A stretch of DNA of 64,000 nucleotides from JAPKZH01 sp963715635 (lineage in GTDB: Bacteria; Acidobacteriota; Aminicenantia; Aminicenantales; UBA4085): positions 2,790,001-2,854,000 of the forward strand of contig OY970261.1 of assembly GCA_963715635.1 (NCBI GenBank), written 5' to 3'. The position numbers and the translations under genes were made by a program. Below, in pieces: positions 34,605 to 42,235 of the stretch. Each line of letters starts with the position of its first letter. Within the stretch, counting starts at the first letter, position 1. The notes under the pieces were generated by a model that was not told the DNA's origin, ran no database searches, and saw only the letters and a list, made by a program, of their open reading frames with translations.

Positions 34605-36000
34605 GGAAATTGGCGTGAGCCGGGTTCGCCGGCGACATCCTCGTTCCGGACGACCGGAAAACCCGCCTAAAGACGATAGACCTCCGTAGCCCCTGGAAAC
34701 CGCGCGTTCTTAAAAATAGTCCGTCCTCTCCTCGGCCGCCATCAAGGCGACCTGCTGGAAGACATGGGAGGGCGGCGGCTTCTCGGCAACGAACGTCAAC
34801 TTCAGATGGTCGATGATCCGGTCCACGGCCCGATAATCGGTGATGAAGGCGATCACCTTCATCACTCCCCCGCACTGAGGACAGATCATCGGATCGATTT
34901 CATAGACTTTGCGGATCATGGCCGCCCAGCCCTTGGACGGGATGCACTTCTCTTCCTGCTCAACCATCCGCAGAACCAAAGGAGAGACGCTTGCCTTCCT
35001 TACCTTCCCCCGGTGGGCGTTGGCGTACAGGCCGTAATAACGGATAGTGACCTGGCCTTTGTCGGGGATATGCGAGGTCACCCGGGCGATGAACTCCAGA
35101 TAATCCATCGCCTCCTGCTCGGCGCGGTCCTGGTCATAACGATAGCCGACCTTCCCCTCAGGTTCCAGGAACGACAGCCGCTCCAGAGAAAGCAGCGGCC
35201 GGATCATGTATTTGCCCACCCGTTCGGCCTCCGGCTTGGTCTTGGGCCGGACCCGGCTATGGACTGAAAAGCCCGTGTGGCGCCAGGAGAGAAGGCGCTC
35301 CGCCCATTCCGGGCTGAGGAGTTCGCGGCCAACAAGAAACGCCAGCACCTCGCGGCCGAAGACCTCCGCCAGGCGCAAATCGTCGATCCGGGGAATCTGA
35401 TGGAAGACGCCGGCCGCGTCCTTCCCACCCTCCGTCACCAAGAAATGGAGATGCGGGTGGAAATTGATGCGGTCCCCGAAGGTCTGGATGACGGCGACAA
35501 TCCCAGGCTCGAGCGCCGTCCCGGCCGCAGCCTCCAAATAGAAAAGAAGCGTCCGCTCGGCACAGCGACAAAGATCCCCCAGGAGCCGGCGTTTGAACTT
35601 GAAGAAAACCCGGAGCATCTTCGGGATGACGAAGACCACCTGACGATGCGGGACGTCGAGAAGGAGCGTCTCCCGCACCCACTCGCCCCACTCCTCAAGC
35701 CTCTTGGCATGGCACGAAGGGCAAAACCCTCGGGTCTTGCAGGAAAACATCAGCAGATGTTCCGCCCGGCAGCACGGACACCGGATCCGGGCAAATCCGC
35801 AGCGGGGATTGCCGCAGTCGAGATATTTTTCGACGACATCCTTGACGATCGGCCGGAAATAACCATAGTCCCGCTCGAACCGGCTCTCGTATTCGGCGAC
35901 GAACCGCTCGAAATGATGAAAAAGCACTCGGTAGAGAACGGTGCGTTCCGGATGACGAGGGCGATAGATTCCCGGCACATCGGAAACGAAGTATCAAGAA
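34605..36000 (-). mobile_element. IS91-like element (intact transposase copy, interrupted end)
   Basis: It contains the full-length transposase. The region after its stop (34605-34709) has the string AGACCTCCG-like text shared with 37790-37833 (reverse complement GGAGGTCTAT-GTCTTT). Its continuation lies left of the IS481-like insertion at about 33480-33499, where TGTCAAGGACA matches TGTCAAGAAGG of the other copy. The right boundary near 36000 is approximate. Confidence 0.6.
34710..35978 (-). CDS. IS91-like (HUH, Y2-type) transposase
   Basis: The 422-residue product has the IS91/ISCR layout. The N-terminal zinc domain has clustered cysteines (CGNPRCGFARIRCPCC, CKTRGFCPSCHAKRLEEWGEW). The HUH motif lies in NFHPHLHFLVTEGG (about residues 173-178), and SWRHTGFSVHSRVR, RPLLSLERLSF and TIRYYGLYANAHRGK follow. 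A second zinc pair, CPQCGG, precedes KVIAFITDYRAVDRIIDHLK. These enzymes move by single-strand rolling circles. It is the only intact copy here; three other pieces of the same family lie at 18301, 31085 and 37834. Confidence 0.93.
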   Translation of the reverse strand: MPGIYRPRHPERTVLYRVLFHHFERFVAEYESRFERDYGYFRPIVKDVVEKYLDCGNPRCGFARIRCPCCRAEHLLMFSCKTRGFCPSCHAKRLEEWGEWVRETLLLDVPHRQVVFVIPKMLRVFFKFKRRLLGDLCRCAERTLLFYLEAAAGTALEPGIVAVIQTFGDRINFHPHLHFLVTEGGKDAAGVFHQIPRIDDLRLAEVFGREVLAFLVGRELLSPEWAERLLSWRHTGFSVHSRVRPKTKPEAERVGKYMIRPLLSLERLSFLEPEGKVGYRYDQDRAEQEAMDYLEFIARVTSHIPDKGQVTIRYYGLYANAHRGKVRKASVSPLVLRMVEQEEKCIPSKGWAAMIRKVYEIDPMICPQCGGVMKVIAFITDYRAVDRIIDHLKLTFVAEKPPPSHVFQQVALMAAEERTDYF

Positions 36001-36049
36001 ACGCGCCAGGAGCGGGATTAGAGCCGGCATCCAGGGACAGCGACAAGAA

Positions 36050-36454
36050 ATGGTACGGGGCACGCTTCAGCTTAGCCCGATAGAGCTGGAGAGATTCCTA
36101 CAGCAAAGGAAAGACCCATCGAAAGACCGTTCGAAGGTAGAACAACCACGCGATGCCTTCCTTAAAGCGGCGGTGGCTAGATTGACAAAAGCGGCCAAAA
36201 ACGAAGATTGCAAGAGCATGATTATGACCCCGGCTCAGTGGAAGAAGCTTGTGATCCCATATATAACTTCAAGTCAGATTAATGAATTCATTAAAGAAAT
36301 TGTCAACCGGGTTGGCGCAGTCGAGTCGGTAGAGGCTGCCAACAAATGGATTGGCTTGGCCATGAAAATCTGGAACAACACGCCGCAGCCGGACCGCGGC
36401 GATAAATCGCCCTTTGAAATAAGCTGGGAATATGATATTCAATCCGGCGATTAA
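36050..36454 (+). CDS. hypothetical protein, possibly 5'-truncated
   Basis: The 134-residue product is helical with a conserved-looking centre (MTPAQWKKLVIPYITSSQIN, EIVNRVGAVESVEAANKWIG) and end (AMKIWNNTPQPDRGDKSPFE). The frame is open upstream of ATG 36050 toward the IS91-like element and no ribosome site precedes it, so the true N-terminus may have been cut by that insertion. I do not recognise the family. Confidence 0.5.
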   Translation: MVRGTLQLSPIELERFLQQRKDPSKDRSKVEQPRDAFLKAAVARLTKAAKNEDCKSMIMTPAQWKKLVIPYITSSQINEFIKEIVNRVGAVESVEAANKWIGLAMKIWNNTPQPDRGDKSPFEISWEYDIQSGD

Positions 36455-36716
36455 ACGTTGAACTCTACAACCAGACGGACTGTGCGATTTGGAATAGTTC
36501 GAATCCCCCCAGGTGGAGCTGAGGTATCAATAGGTAGTACTGGGAAAGACTTCGATTTGGTTTTTAGTTTGAGTATCTAAAATTGAGTCTTCTTCAAGAA
36601 ACCCAATCTACGAAAAAGTAACAATTGGTACTATCACGTAATCATCGGGATCAACATTCGACTCTAGGGTGGTAACATATACGAGTGTGCCTAGGCAGTA
36701 TCAATAAAGGTAATTT

Positions 36717-37478
36717 TCATAAGTGACTACCTGTCGGACGAGATTTCATGGGAGCGAGGCAGTACATGGCCCAACCCATATATTGGCGTTGGAACTGTAA
36801 ATAATCATCCTGGTCAGTACGAAAATGATTGAATACCTGTTCATAGTCAGTGTGGGTGGGATTTTCTTCAAGCCAGCGTATCAGTCCATACCAACCATCC
36901 GAAATGTACCTATCCCAGTCATCGTTGCTGGCACGGATGATGTATTCGAGTTCGAAGCCTTCATCCCGGGTAAATTGAGTTAGTTCCGGTTCTGTGTGGG
37001 TAGTTGTCTGTTTTTGGGCGTATTCCGGATGTACCTGATTGCTAAGCCAGTGAGTTTCACCGATACCAAGGCGTCCATTCTGATGGACAGCCCTCTTCAT
37101 TGCCTGAATCGTCTGCTGATAACCGCCAAAAACAAACGTTGCTCCAATACATGTTGCGGCATCGAAAGCCCCCTCTTCGAATACATAGTTAGCCGCATGG
37201 GAGCAAACAATTTCGATTTGGTCCGACAACCCTTTCGTGGCCAGTTTTTTCTTGGCCCGGTCGCAGTAATCCTCGGATATGTCTATGCCAATACCAGTGA
37301 TACCGAATTCCTCAGCCCAAAGAGTGAGGGGCTCGGCACAACCACAACCGAAGTCGATGACCCGGTTTCCTTTTTTCAATTTGAGTAATTTGCCAAGTTT
37401 GATGATTTTTTCAGGCGTGGAAGGGTTTAGAATATCCATATAGCGGTGTGAGATACTCATAAGATCAAAAAACTCCAT
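36717..37478 (-). CDS. class I SAM-dependent methyltransferase
   Basis: The 253-residue product has motif I VIDFGCGCAEPLTLWAEEFG, then GIGIDISEDYCDRAKKKLA, motif IV FDAATCIGATFVFGGY and a post-motif IGETHWLSNQVHPEYAQ. It has a substrate-lid region with many aromatics (DDWDRYISDGWYGLIRWLEE). It belongs to the UbiE/Methyltransf_25-like group acting on small molecules; the substrate is unknown. ATG 37478 follows AAGGAGG. It lies between two IS91-like copies, so it is likely cargo. Its DNA is less GC-rich than the chromosomal blocks. Confidence 0.85.
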   Translation of the reverse strand: MEFFDLMSISHRYMDILNPSTPEKIIKLGKLLKLKKGNRVIDFGCGCAEPLTLWAEEFGITGIGIDISEDYCDRAKKKLATKGLSDQIEIVCSHAANYVFEEGAFDAATCIGATFVFGGYQQTIQAMKRAVHQNGRLGIGETHWLSNQVHPEYAQKQTTTHTEPELTQFTRDEGFELEYIIRASNDDWDRYISDGWYGLIRWLEENPTHTDYEQVFNHFRTDQDDYLQFQRQYMGWAMYCLAPMKSRPTGSHL

Positions 37479-37609
37479 AATTCAAGCCTCCTTCTGGAAA
37501 TGGTAACTTGATTAACAAAGGTGTTACGAGACCTGATGCTCATCTCGTTGACAATGTGGCGATGACAGCCTCCAATTGTTTCCCCAATTATAAATCTTAG
37601 ATTTAAGGG

Positions 37610-37833
37610 ATAAGATTTTGCTTTTTGCGAATGCTTGAGGTCTGTCCCCTCTGAGCTGGAAAAGCATGTTGCTTTGCACGAAAAAATTGTATTCCCGGCC
37701 GATGATCGGTGTCAAGAAGGAGGAAGACACGAGAAGCAGAAGCCTCCGGCCGCAAAATCGGCGTGTAAGACATCACAACCGGCCGAAAGACCATAGACCT
37801 CCGCCCCAGCTCGTAATGACTTTATTCTGGCGA
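37610..37833 (-). mobile_element. IS91-like element, terminal region (truncated copy)
   Basis: Read on the minus strand, this region after the transposase stop parallels 18379-18602: TCTATGGTCTTTCGGCCGG, TTGACACCGATCATCGGCC, AATACAATTTTTTCGTGCAA and GCAAAAAGCAAAATC. Similarity ends after AAAATC, near 37610. Confidence 0.65.
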
Positions 37834-38591
37834 TCAAAAATATTCCGCCTGCTCCTCGGCCGCCATCAAGGCGACCTGCTGGAAGACATGGGACGGCGGC
37901 GGCTTCTCGGCCACAAACCGAAGCTTTAGATGATCGATAATCCGGTCCACGGCGGGATAATCGGTGATGAAAGCGACCACCTTCATCAGCCCCCCGCACT
38001 TCGGGCAAAGCATCGGGTCAACTTCATAAACCTTGCGGATCATCTCCGCCCAGCCTTTCGAGGGGACGGGCTTCTCTTCCTCCTCGGCCATCCGCAAGAG
38101 GAAAGGACTCAGCCCAGCCTTTTGCACCTTCCCCCGGTGGGCGTTGGCGTAGAGGCCGTAATAACGGACCATGACTTGGCCTTTGTCGGGGATATGGGAA
38201 GTCACCCGGGCGATGAACTCCAGATAATCCATCGTCTCCTGCTCGGCGCGGTCCTGACCATAACTATAGCTGATCTTGCCGTCCGGCTCGACAAAAGACA
38301 GCCGCTCCAGAGAGAGCAGCGGCCGGATCATGTATTTGCCCACCCGCTCGGCCTCGGTCTTTGTCTTGGCCCGGACCCGGCTATGAACTGAGAAGCCCGT
38401 GTGCCGCCAAGAAAGCAACCGCTCTGCCCACTCCGGACTGAGGAGTTCCTGGCCGACGAGAAATCTCAAGACCTCACGGCTGAAGACCTCGGCGATGCGA
38501 CCGTCGTCAAAGGAACTCACCTTATGGAAGACTCCCGCTTCGTCCACTCCGCCCTCGGTCACCAGAAAATGGAGATGGGGATGGAAACTCT
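37834..38591 (-). pseudogene. 5'-truncated IS91-like transposase
   Basis: The frame is open from the edge of the 140-bp repeat (38592), beginning RESFHPHLHFLVTEGGVDEA, and runs to the normal C-terminus SHVFQQVALMAAEEQAEYF. Everything before the HUH motif, about 170 residues, is missing. The cut coincides exactly with the start of the direct repeat, so the repeat border is the break point. Confidence 0.9.
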
Positions 38592-38731
38592 CGCGTTATA
38601 GGGGGAACCGGCCCGGTTATCAATACTGGAACGCTTGACGCGGAAACTTGCCGTGGTGCGATATTTTTGTTATGTTTCCGAAAAATGGCGGGTGAACCAT
38701 GAATAATAAGGCCTTGGCTTTTATCTGGGTT
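38592..38731 (+). repeat. right copy of the 140-bp direct repeat
   Basis: Gap-free match to 29245-29384 with about ten differences. It covers the leader of the beta-galactosidase gene (GGGGAACCGGCCCGGTTATC, TTGACGCGGAAACTTGCCGT) and its first codons. Confidence 0.85.
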
Positions 38732-41731
38732 TCTGGATCGCTTTTGCTTAGCGGCGGGCCATGGATGCCTCAAACAGCGACCGCTGAACGAGAAATCCGC
38801 TATTCGCCGAGGCCGGCCGCTGTGGAAACGCTGCGATTGAATCAGCTGTTCCTTAACGGGACATGGCTGTTTCATTCGACACCGCCAAAAGATTTTTGGA
38901 CGAGCAACGAAAAGGACGCGACGGGCTGGGAAAATATCCAGGTCCCTGGCGATTGGACGATGCAGGGCTTTTCCGTGACACCGAACACTCCCGCCGGCTA
39001 TATGAAGACGGTCGAAATTCCCAAAGAATGGAAAGACGGCCGCATCAAATTGCGCTGCGACGGGGTCCAGAGCGATGCCAAAATCTGGGTCAACGGCCGC
39101 TTCGCCGGGGCCCACCAGGGCGGTTTCACGGCCTTCGAGCTCGACATTACAAAATTCTGTGCTTTCGGCGCCAAGAATACGATCAGCCTGAGCGTCCAGA
39201 ACGAATCGCTGGCCGACGACCTGGCCAGCGCTGCTCAATATGCCGCCTACCAATTCGGAGGAATCACACGGAAGATCTATCTCTTGGCCCTCCCGGCATT
39301 GAATCTATCCGCGCTCAAGATCGAAACTGACCTGGATCACGGCGGTCAAGATGCCCGGCTGAAAATTCACTATTCCGTGGCGAATGAAAGCGTCCAGAAG
39401 ATGGACAATGTCTCCGTCCGGTTTGCGCTGTCGGGCCCTGGACAAAGGTCCGTTCCCCTTGAGACGGACAACCTTGCGCTATCAAACCTCAACGCCGGCG
39501 AGCGGATCGACCAAACCTACGAAGCGAAGATCTCGGGACCCAAAAAATGGGATCCCGAACACCCCAACCTCTATTGGCTCACCGCGGAATTAAAAAGCAA
39601 CGGCCGGACGTTGGAAACCGTCCGGCAACGGTTTGGCTTCAGGGAGGTCGAGGTATCCGGAAACCGGGTGTTTGTCAACGGCCGCCCGATCAAGGTGCGG
39701 GGTGTCAACCGCCATGAAACCCATCCGCTCCTGGGCCGCAGTCTGAATGCCCACCTTTGGCGCCGGGACGCAGAGCTTTTTAGAAACGCCAATGTCAATT
39801 ATATTCGCACATCCCATTATCCCCCGGCTGAGGAATTTCTAGACGATTGTGACGAGCTGGGCCTGCTTGTCGAGTGCGAAGCGCCGCTGGTCTGGGTCGG
39901 ACACGGCGCCAACTCCAAGTGGCAGAAAGACGACCCTCAGGCGAAGAGCATCTATCCGCTCATCCGGCAGGCGGTTTCGGAAATGATCGAATTCAATCGC
40001 AACCACCCGAGCGTCATCATCTGGTCGATGGCCAATGAATCGGCGTGGGGGCCTAATTGGGCGGAAGCCAAAAAAGTCGCGGACGGCTTGGACCCGACCC
40101 GGCCGAAAACATTTCACGACCAGGCTATCGGCAGCACCAACAATTTCGGAAGCGGGTCCATGTCCATTGGCAATTATCATTATCCGGACGAAAAGATAGT
40201 CGGCGACGTGATGAATTTTGCCCGGCCGATCCTGTTTGGCGAGTATTGCCACATCAACTGCTACAATCGGCAGGAACTCGCAGCCGACCCCGGCGTCCGG
40301 GATGAGTACGGAAAGGGTTTCCGCCGGATGTGGGAAAAAATGTACGCCGAAGAGGCTTGCCTGGGCGGCGCCATCTGGGCCGGCATCAATGATATTTTCT
40401 TTTTGCCCTCGGGAAAGGCGGTCGGCTACGGCGAATGGGGCATCATCGACGGCTGGAGGCGCGAGAAGCCCGAATACTGGCACGTCAAAAAATCCTATTC
40501 GCCGGTCCAACTGGACACGGAGAAAATTGGAGTTCCGGCCAAGGGGGAATCCATTAGGCTGCGGGTCACGAACCGCCACGATTTCACGAACTTGAATGAA
40601 CTGAAAATCGAATGGCAGATTGAACAGGAGGAGGGAACAGCATCCATGGATTTGGGACCGCATGCGACCGGCATTCTGACAATCCATCCAAAAACAGCCG
40701 GCCTGGACGGCAAAAAGCTGCTTTTGAATTTTTCGAGCCCTAGAGGCTTTTTAATCGATAGCTATGAAATCTCGATCGGAGAAGAACGCCCGGCCCCATT
40801 TCCTTTTAGGACGCCGGAACGGGGCACGCTCAGCCTTAGCCAAGCCGATGACCGGTACGCCGTCAAAGGAAATATTTTCAGTTATTCATTAGATAAAAAG
40901 ACGGGAAGGATTCTAAACGCAGAGGTCAACGGCCATCCGCTCTTGATCGGAGGTCCGGAGTTCATGCTGCTCGGCCAGGCCACGGGACCTTGTGTTACGG
41001 ACTACAGCCTGGACATCAAGCCGCTCAACGATGTCTGCCATGACTGGACGGCCGAAAGCGTGCATGCGCAAGAGGCGGCCGATGCCATGACTTTTTTGGT
41101 CAGGGGGAAATATCAAGAAGCCTCCGGCTGGTATCAAATCAAAATCGACGGATCGGGAAACATGGACGTTGAGTACGAATTCGCCTCCCAAGCGAAAATC
41201 AACCCCAGGCAGTACGGCATGGTCTTTTACTTGCCCAGAGAATTCCAGGCATTGAGCTGGAAGAGGAAGGGCCAATGGTCCGTCTATCCCGACGATCACA
41301 TCGGCCGGCCCGAGGGAACAGCCCGGGCCGTTATTCCCGGCGCCGAATTCAAATTCAGAGCGGCGCCAAGCCATAGCTGGAAAGATGACATGAATGAGCT
41401 GGGCAGCAATGATTTTCGCTCGACCAAGGCAGACCTGTTCTGGTCAGCTTTGACATCCGACCAAGGGTATGGGCTTTGGCTTCATTCGGACGGGCGGCAT
41501 GCCTCTCGCTCGTTTTTGGAAAAAGACCGCGTCGGGTTTCTGGCGGCCGATTTCAACACGGGCGGAGGCGATTTGTTCTATGCCGGCCATCATAAAATCG
41601 ATGACCGGCCGCTCGAAAAAGGCGATCGGATCAAAGGAGCTTTTCGGCTGAGCCTCGTCCTCCCCGGCTCACGGGGTCGCGGAGGCCTGTCAAAAAAGGC
41701 TCATAGCTTGAGCGTCAGCCGGTACCGATAG
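38699..41731 (+). CDS. glycoside hydrolase family 2 (beta-galactosidase-like), secreted
   Basis: The 1,010-residue product begins with a signal peptide (MNNKALAFIWVSGSLLLSGG). It has the GH2 order: sugar-binding jelly roll (NQLFLNGTWLFHSTPP, GVQSDAKIWVNGRFAG), Ig-like domain, TIM barrel (KVRGVNRHETHPLLGRS), and a C-terminal beta-galactosidase small-chain-like domain. The acid/base Glu is E447 (SMANESAWG) and the nucleophile Glu is E515 (LFGEYCHI; most beta-galactosidases have EY-x-H). It should cleave terminal beta-galactosides outside the cytoplasm. The leader and first codons belong to the 140-bp repeat duplicated at 29245. Confidence 0.93.
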   Translation: MNNKALAFIWVSGSLLLSGGPWMPQTATAEREIRYSPRPAAVETLRLNQLFLNGTWLFHSTPPKDFWTSNEKDATGWENIQVPGDWTMQGFSVTPNTPAGYMKTVEIPKEWKDGRIKLRCDGVQSDAKIWVNGRFAGAHQGGFTAFELDITKFCAFGAKNTISLSVQNESLADDLASAAQYAAYQFGGITRKIYLLALPALNLSALKIETDLDHGGQDARLKIHYSVANESVQKMDNVSVRFALSGPGQRSVPLETDNLALSNLNAGERIDQTYEAKISGPKKWDPEHPNLYWLTAELKSNGRTLETVRQRFGFREVEVSGNRVFVNGRPIKVRGVNRHETHPLLGRSLNAHLWRRDAELFRNANVNYIRTSHYPPAEEFLDDCDELGLLVECEAPLVWVGHGANSKWQKDDPQAKSIYPLIRQAVSEMIEFNRNHPSVIIWSMANESAWGPNWAEAKKVADGLDPTRPKTFHDQAIGSTNNFGSGSMSIGNYHYPDEKIVGDVMNFARPILFGEYCHINCYNRQELAADPGVRDEYGKGFRRMWEKMYAEEACLGGAIWAGINDIFFLPSGKAVGYGEWGIIDGWRREKPEYWHVKKSYSPVQLDTEKIGVPAKGESIRLRVTNRHDFTNLNELKIEWQIEQEEGTASMDLGPHATGILTIHPKTAGLDGKKLLLNFSSPRGFLIDSYEISIGEERPAPFPFRTPERGTLSLSQADDRYAVKGNIFSYSLDKKTGRILNAEVNGHPLLIGGPEFMLLGQATGPCVTDYSLDIKPLNDVCHDWTAESVHAQEAADAMTFLVRGKYQEASGWYQIKIDGSGNMDVEYEFASQAKINPRQYGMVFYLPREFQALSWKRKGQWSVYPDDHIGRPEGTARAVIPGAEFKFRAAPSHSWKDDMNELGSNDFRSTKADLFWSALTSDQGYGLWLHSDGRHASRSFLEKDRVGFLAADFNTGGGDLFYAGHHKIDDRPLEKGDRIKGAFRLSLVLPGSRGRGGLSKKAHSLSVSRYR

Positions 41732-42226
41732 CCCAAATCTCGCATGTGAAATTGGAGCGACTTGATGACCCTGATTTCCGGCAAATTCCATTTGGCGATA
41801 CACGCATAGACTTCCTTGTGGCCCTGCCGGAGGGCATAATCGATGATTTTCAGGTGGAGCGCCTTGGAAATGCCCTGCTTCCTGTACGGTTTGGAAACAA
41901 ATGTGATTTGAAGATAAAATTCTGGCGGCGTCCAGCCCGGAGAAACCGGCAGGAACGTCATACATGTTGTCGATCTCCGGCGCGCCCAGAGACGGGTAGC
42001 CCATGAGATAGCCGACGATTTTCTTATCCGCAACCGCCACGAACGTCTTGTATTTATTTTCCGGCCGGAGATACCGGCTCCGGTAGTCATCGACTCCGGA
42101 TTGGATGCTGACGGCCTGAAACCTCTCGGCTAATTCCGCCTCCAGCTCCCGGACAAGGGCCAGGATCTGCTCCTCGTCCTCGGGCCGGTATTCGCGGACG
42201 CTAAATTTGATGCCCTTCTTCTTCAC
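41701..42226 (-). pseudogene. GNAT-family N-acetyltransferase, frameshifted
   Basis: The 5' frame from ATG 42226 encodes a GNAT N-terminus (KFSVREYRPEDEEQILALVR, KTFVAVADKKIVGYLMGYPS). The acetyl-CoA-binding part continues in another frame (FYLQITFVSKPYRKQGISKA, then LHLKIIDYALRQGHKEVYAC) and ends at 41701. The switch falls near 41940, in GACGCCGCCAGAATTT; removing one A gives LDAAEFYLQITF. The unshifted frame runs on to 41690 without GNAT features. It is a pseudogene or an assembly error. It converges on the beta-galactosidase gene, with overlapping 3' ends. Confidence 0.8.
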
Positions 42227-42235
42227 GAAAATAGA

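Noticed and set aside
36495..36530. TTCGAATCCCCCC resembles a tRNA T-arm
   Set aside because: No acceptor, D or anticodon arms can be built around it.
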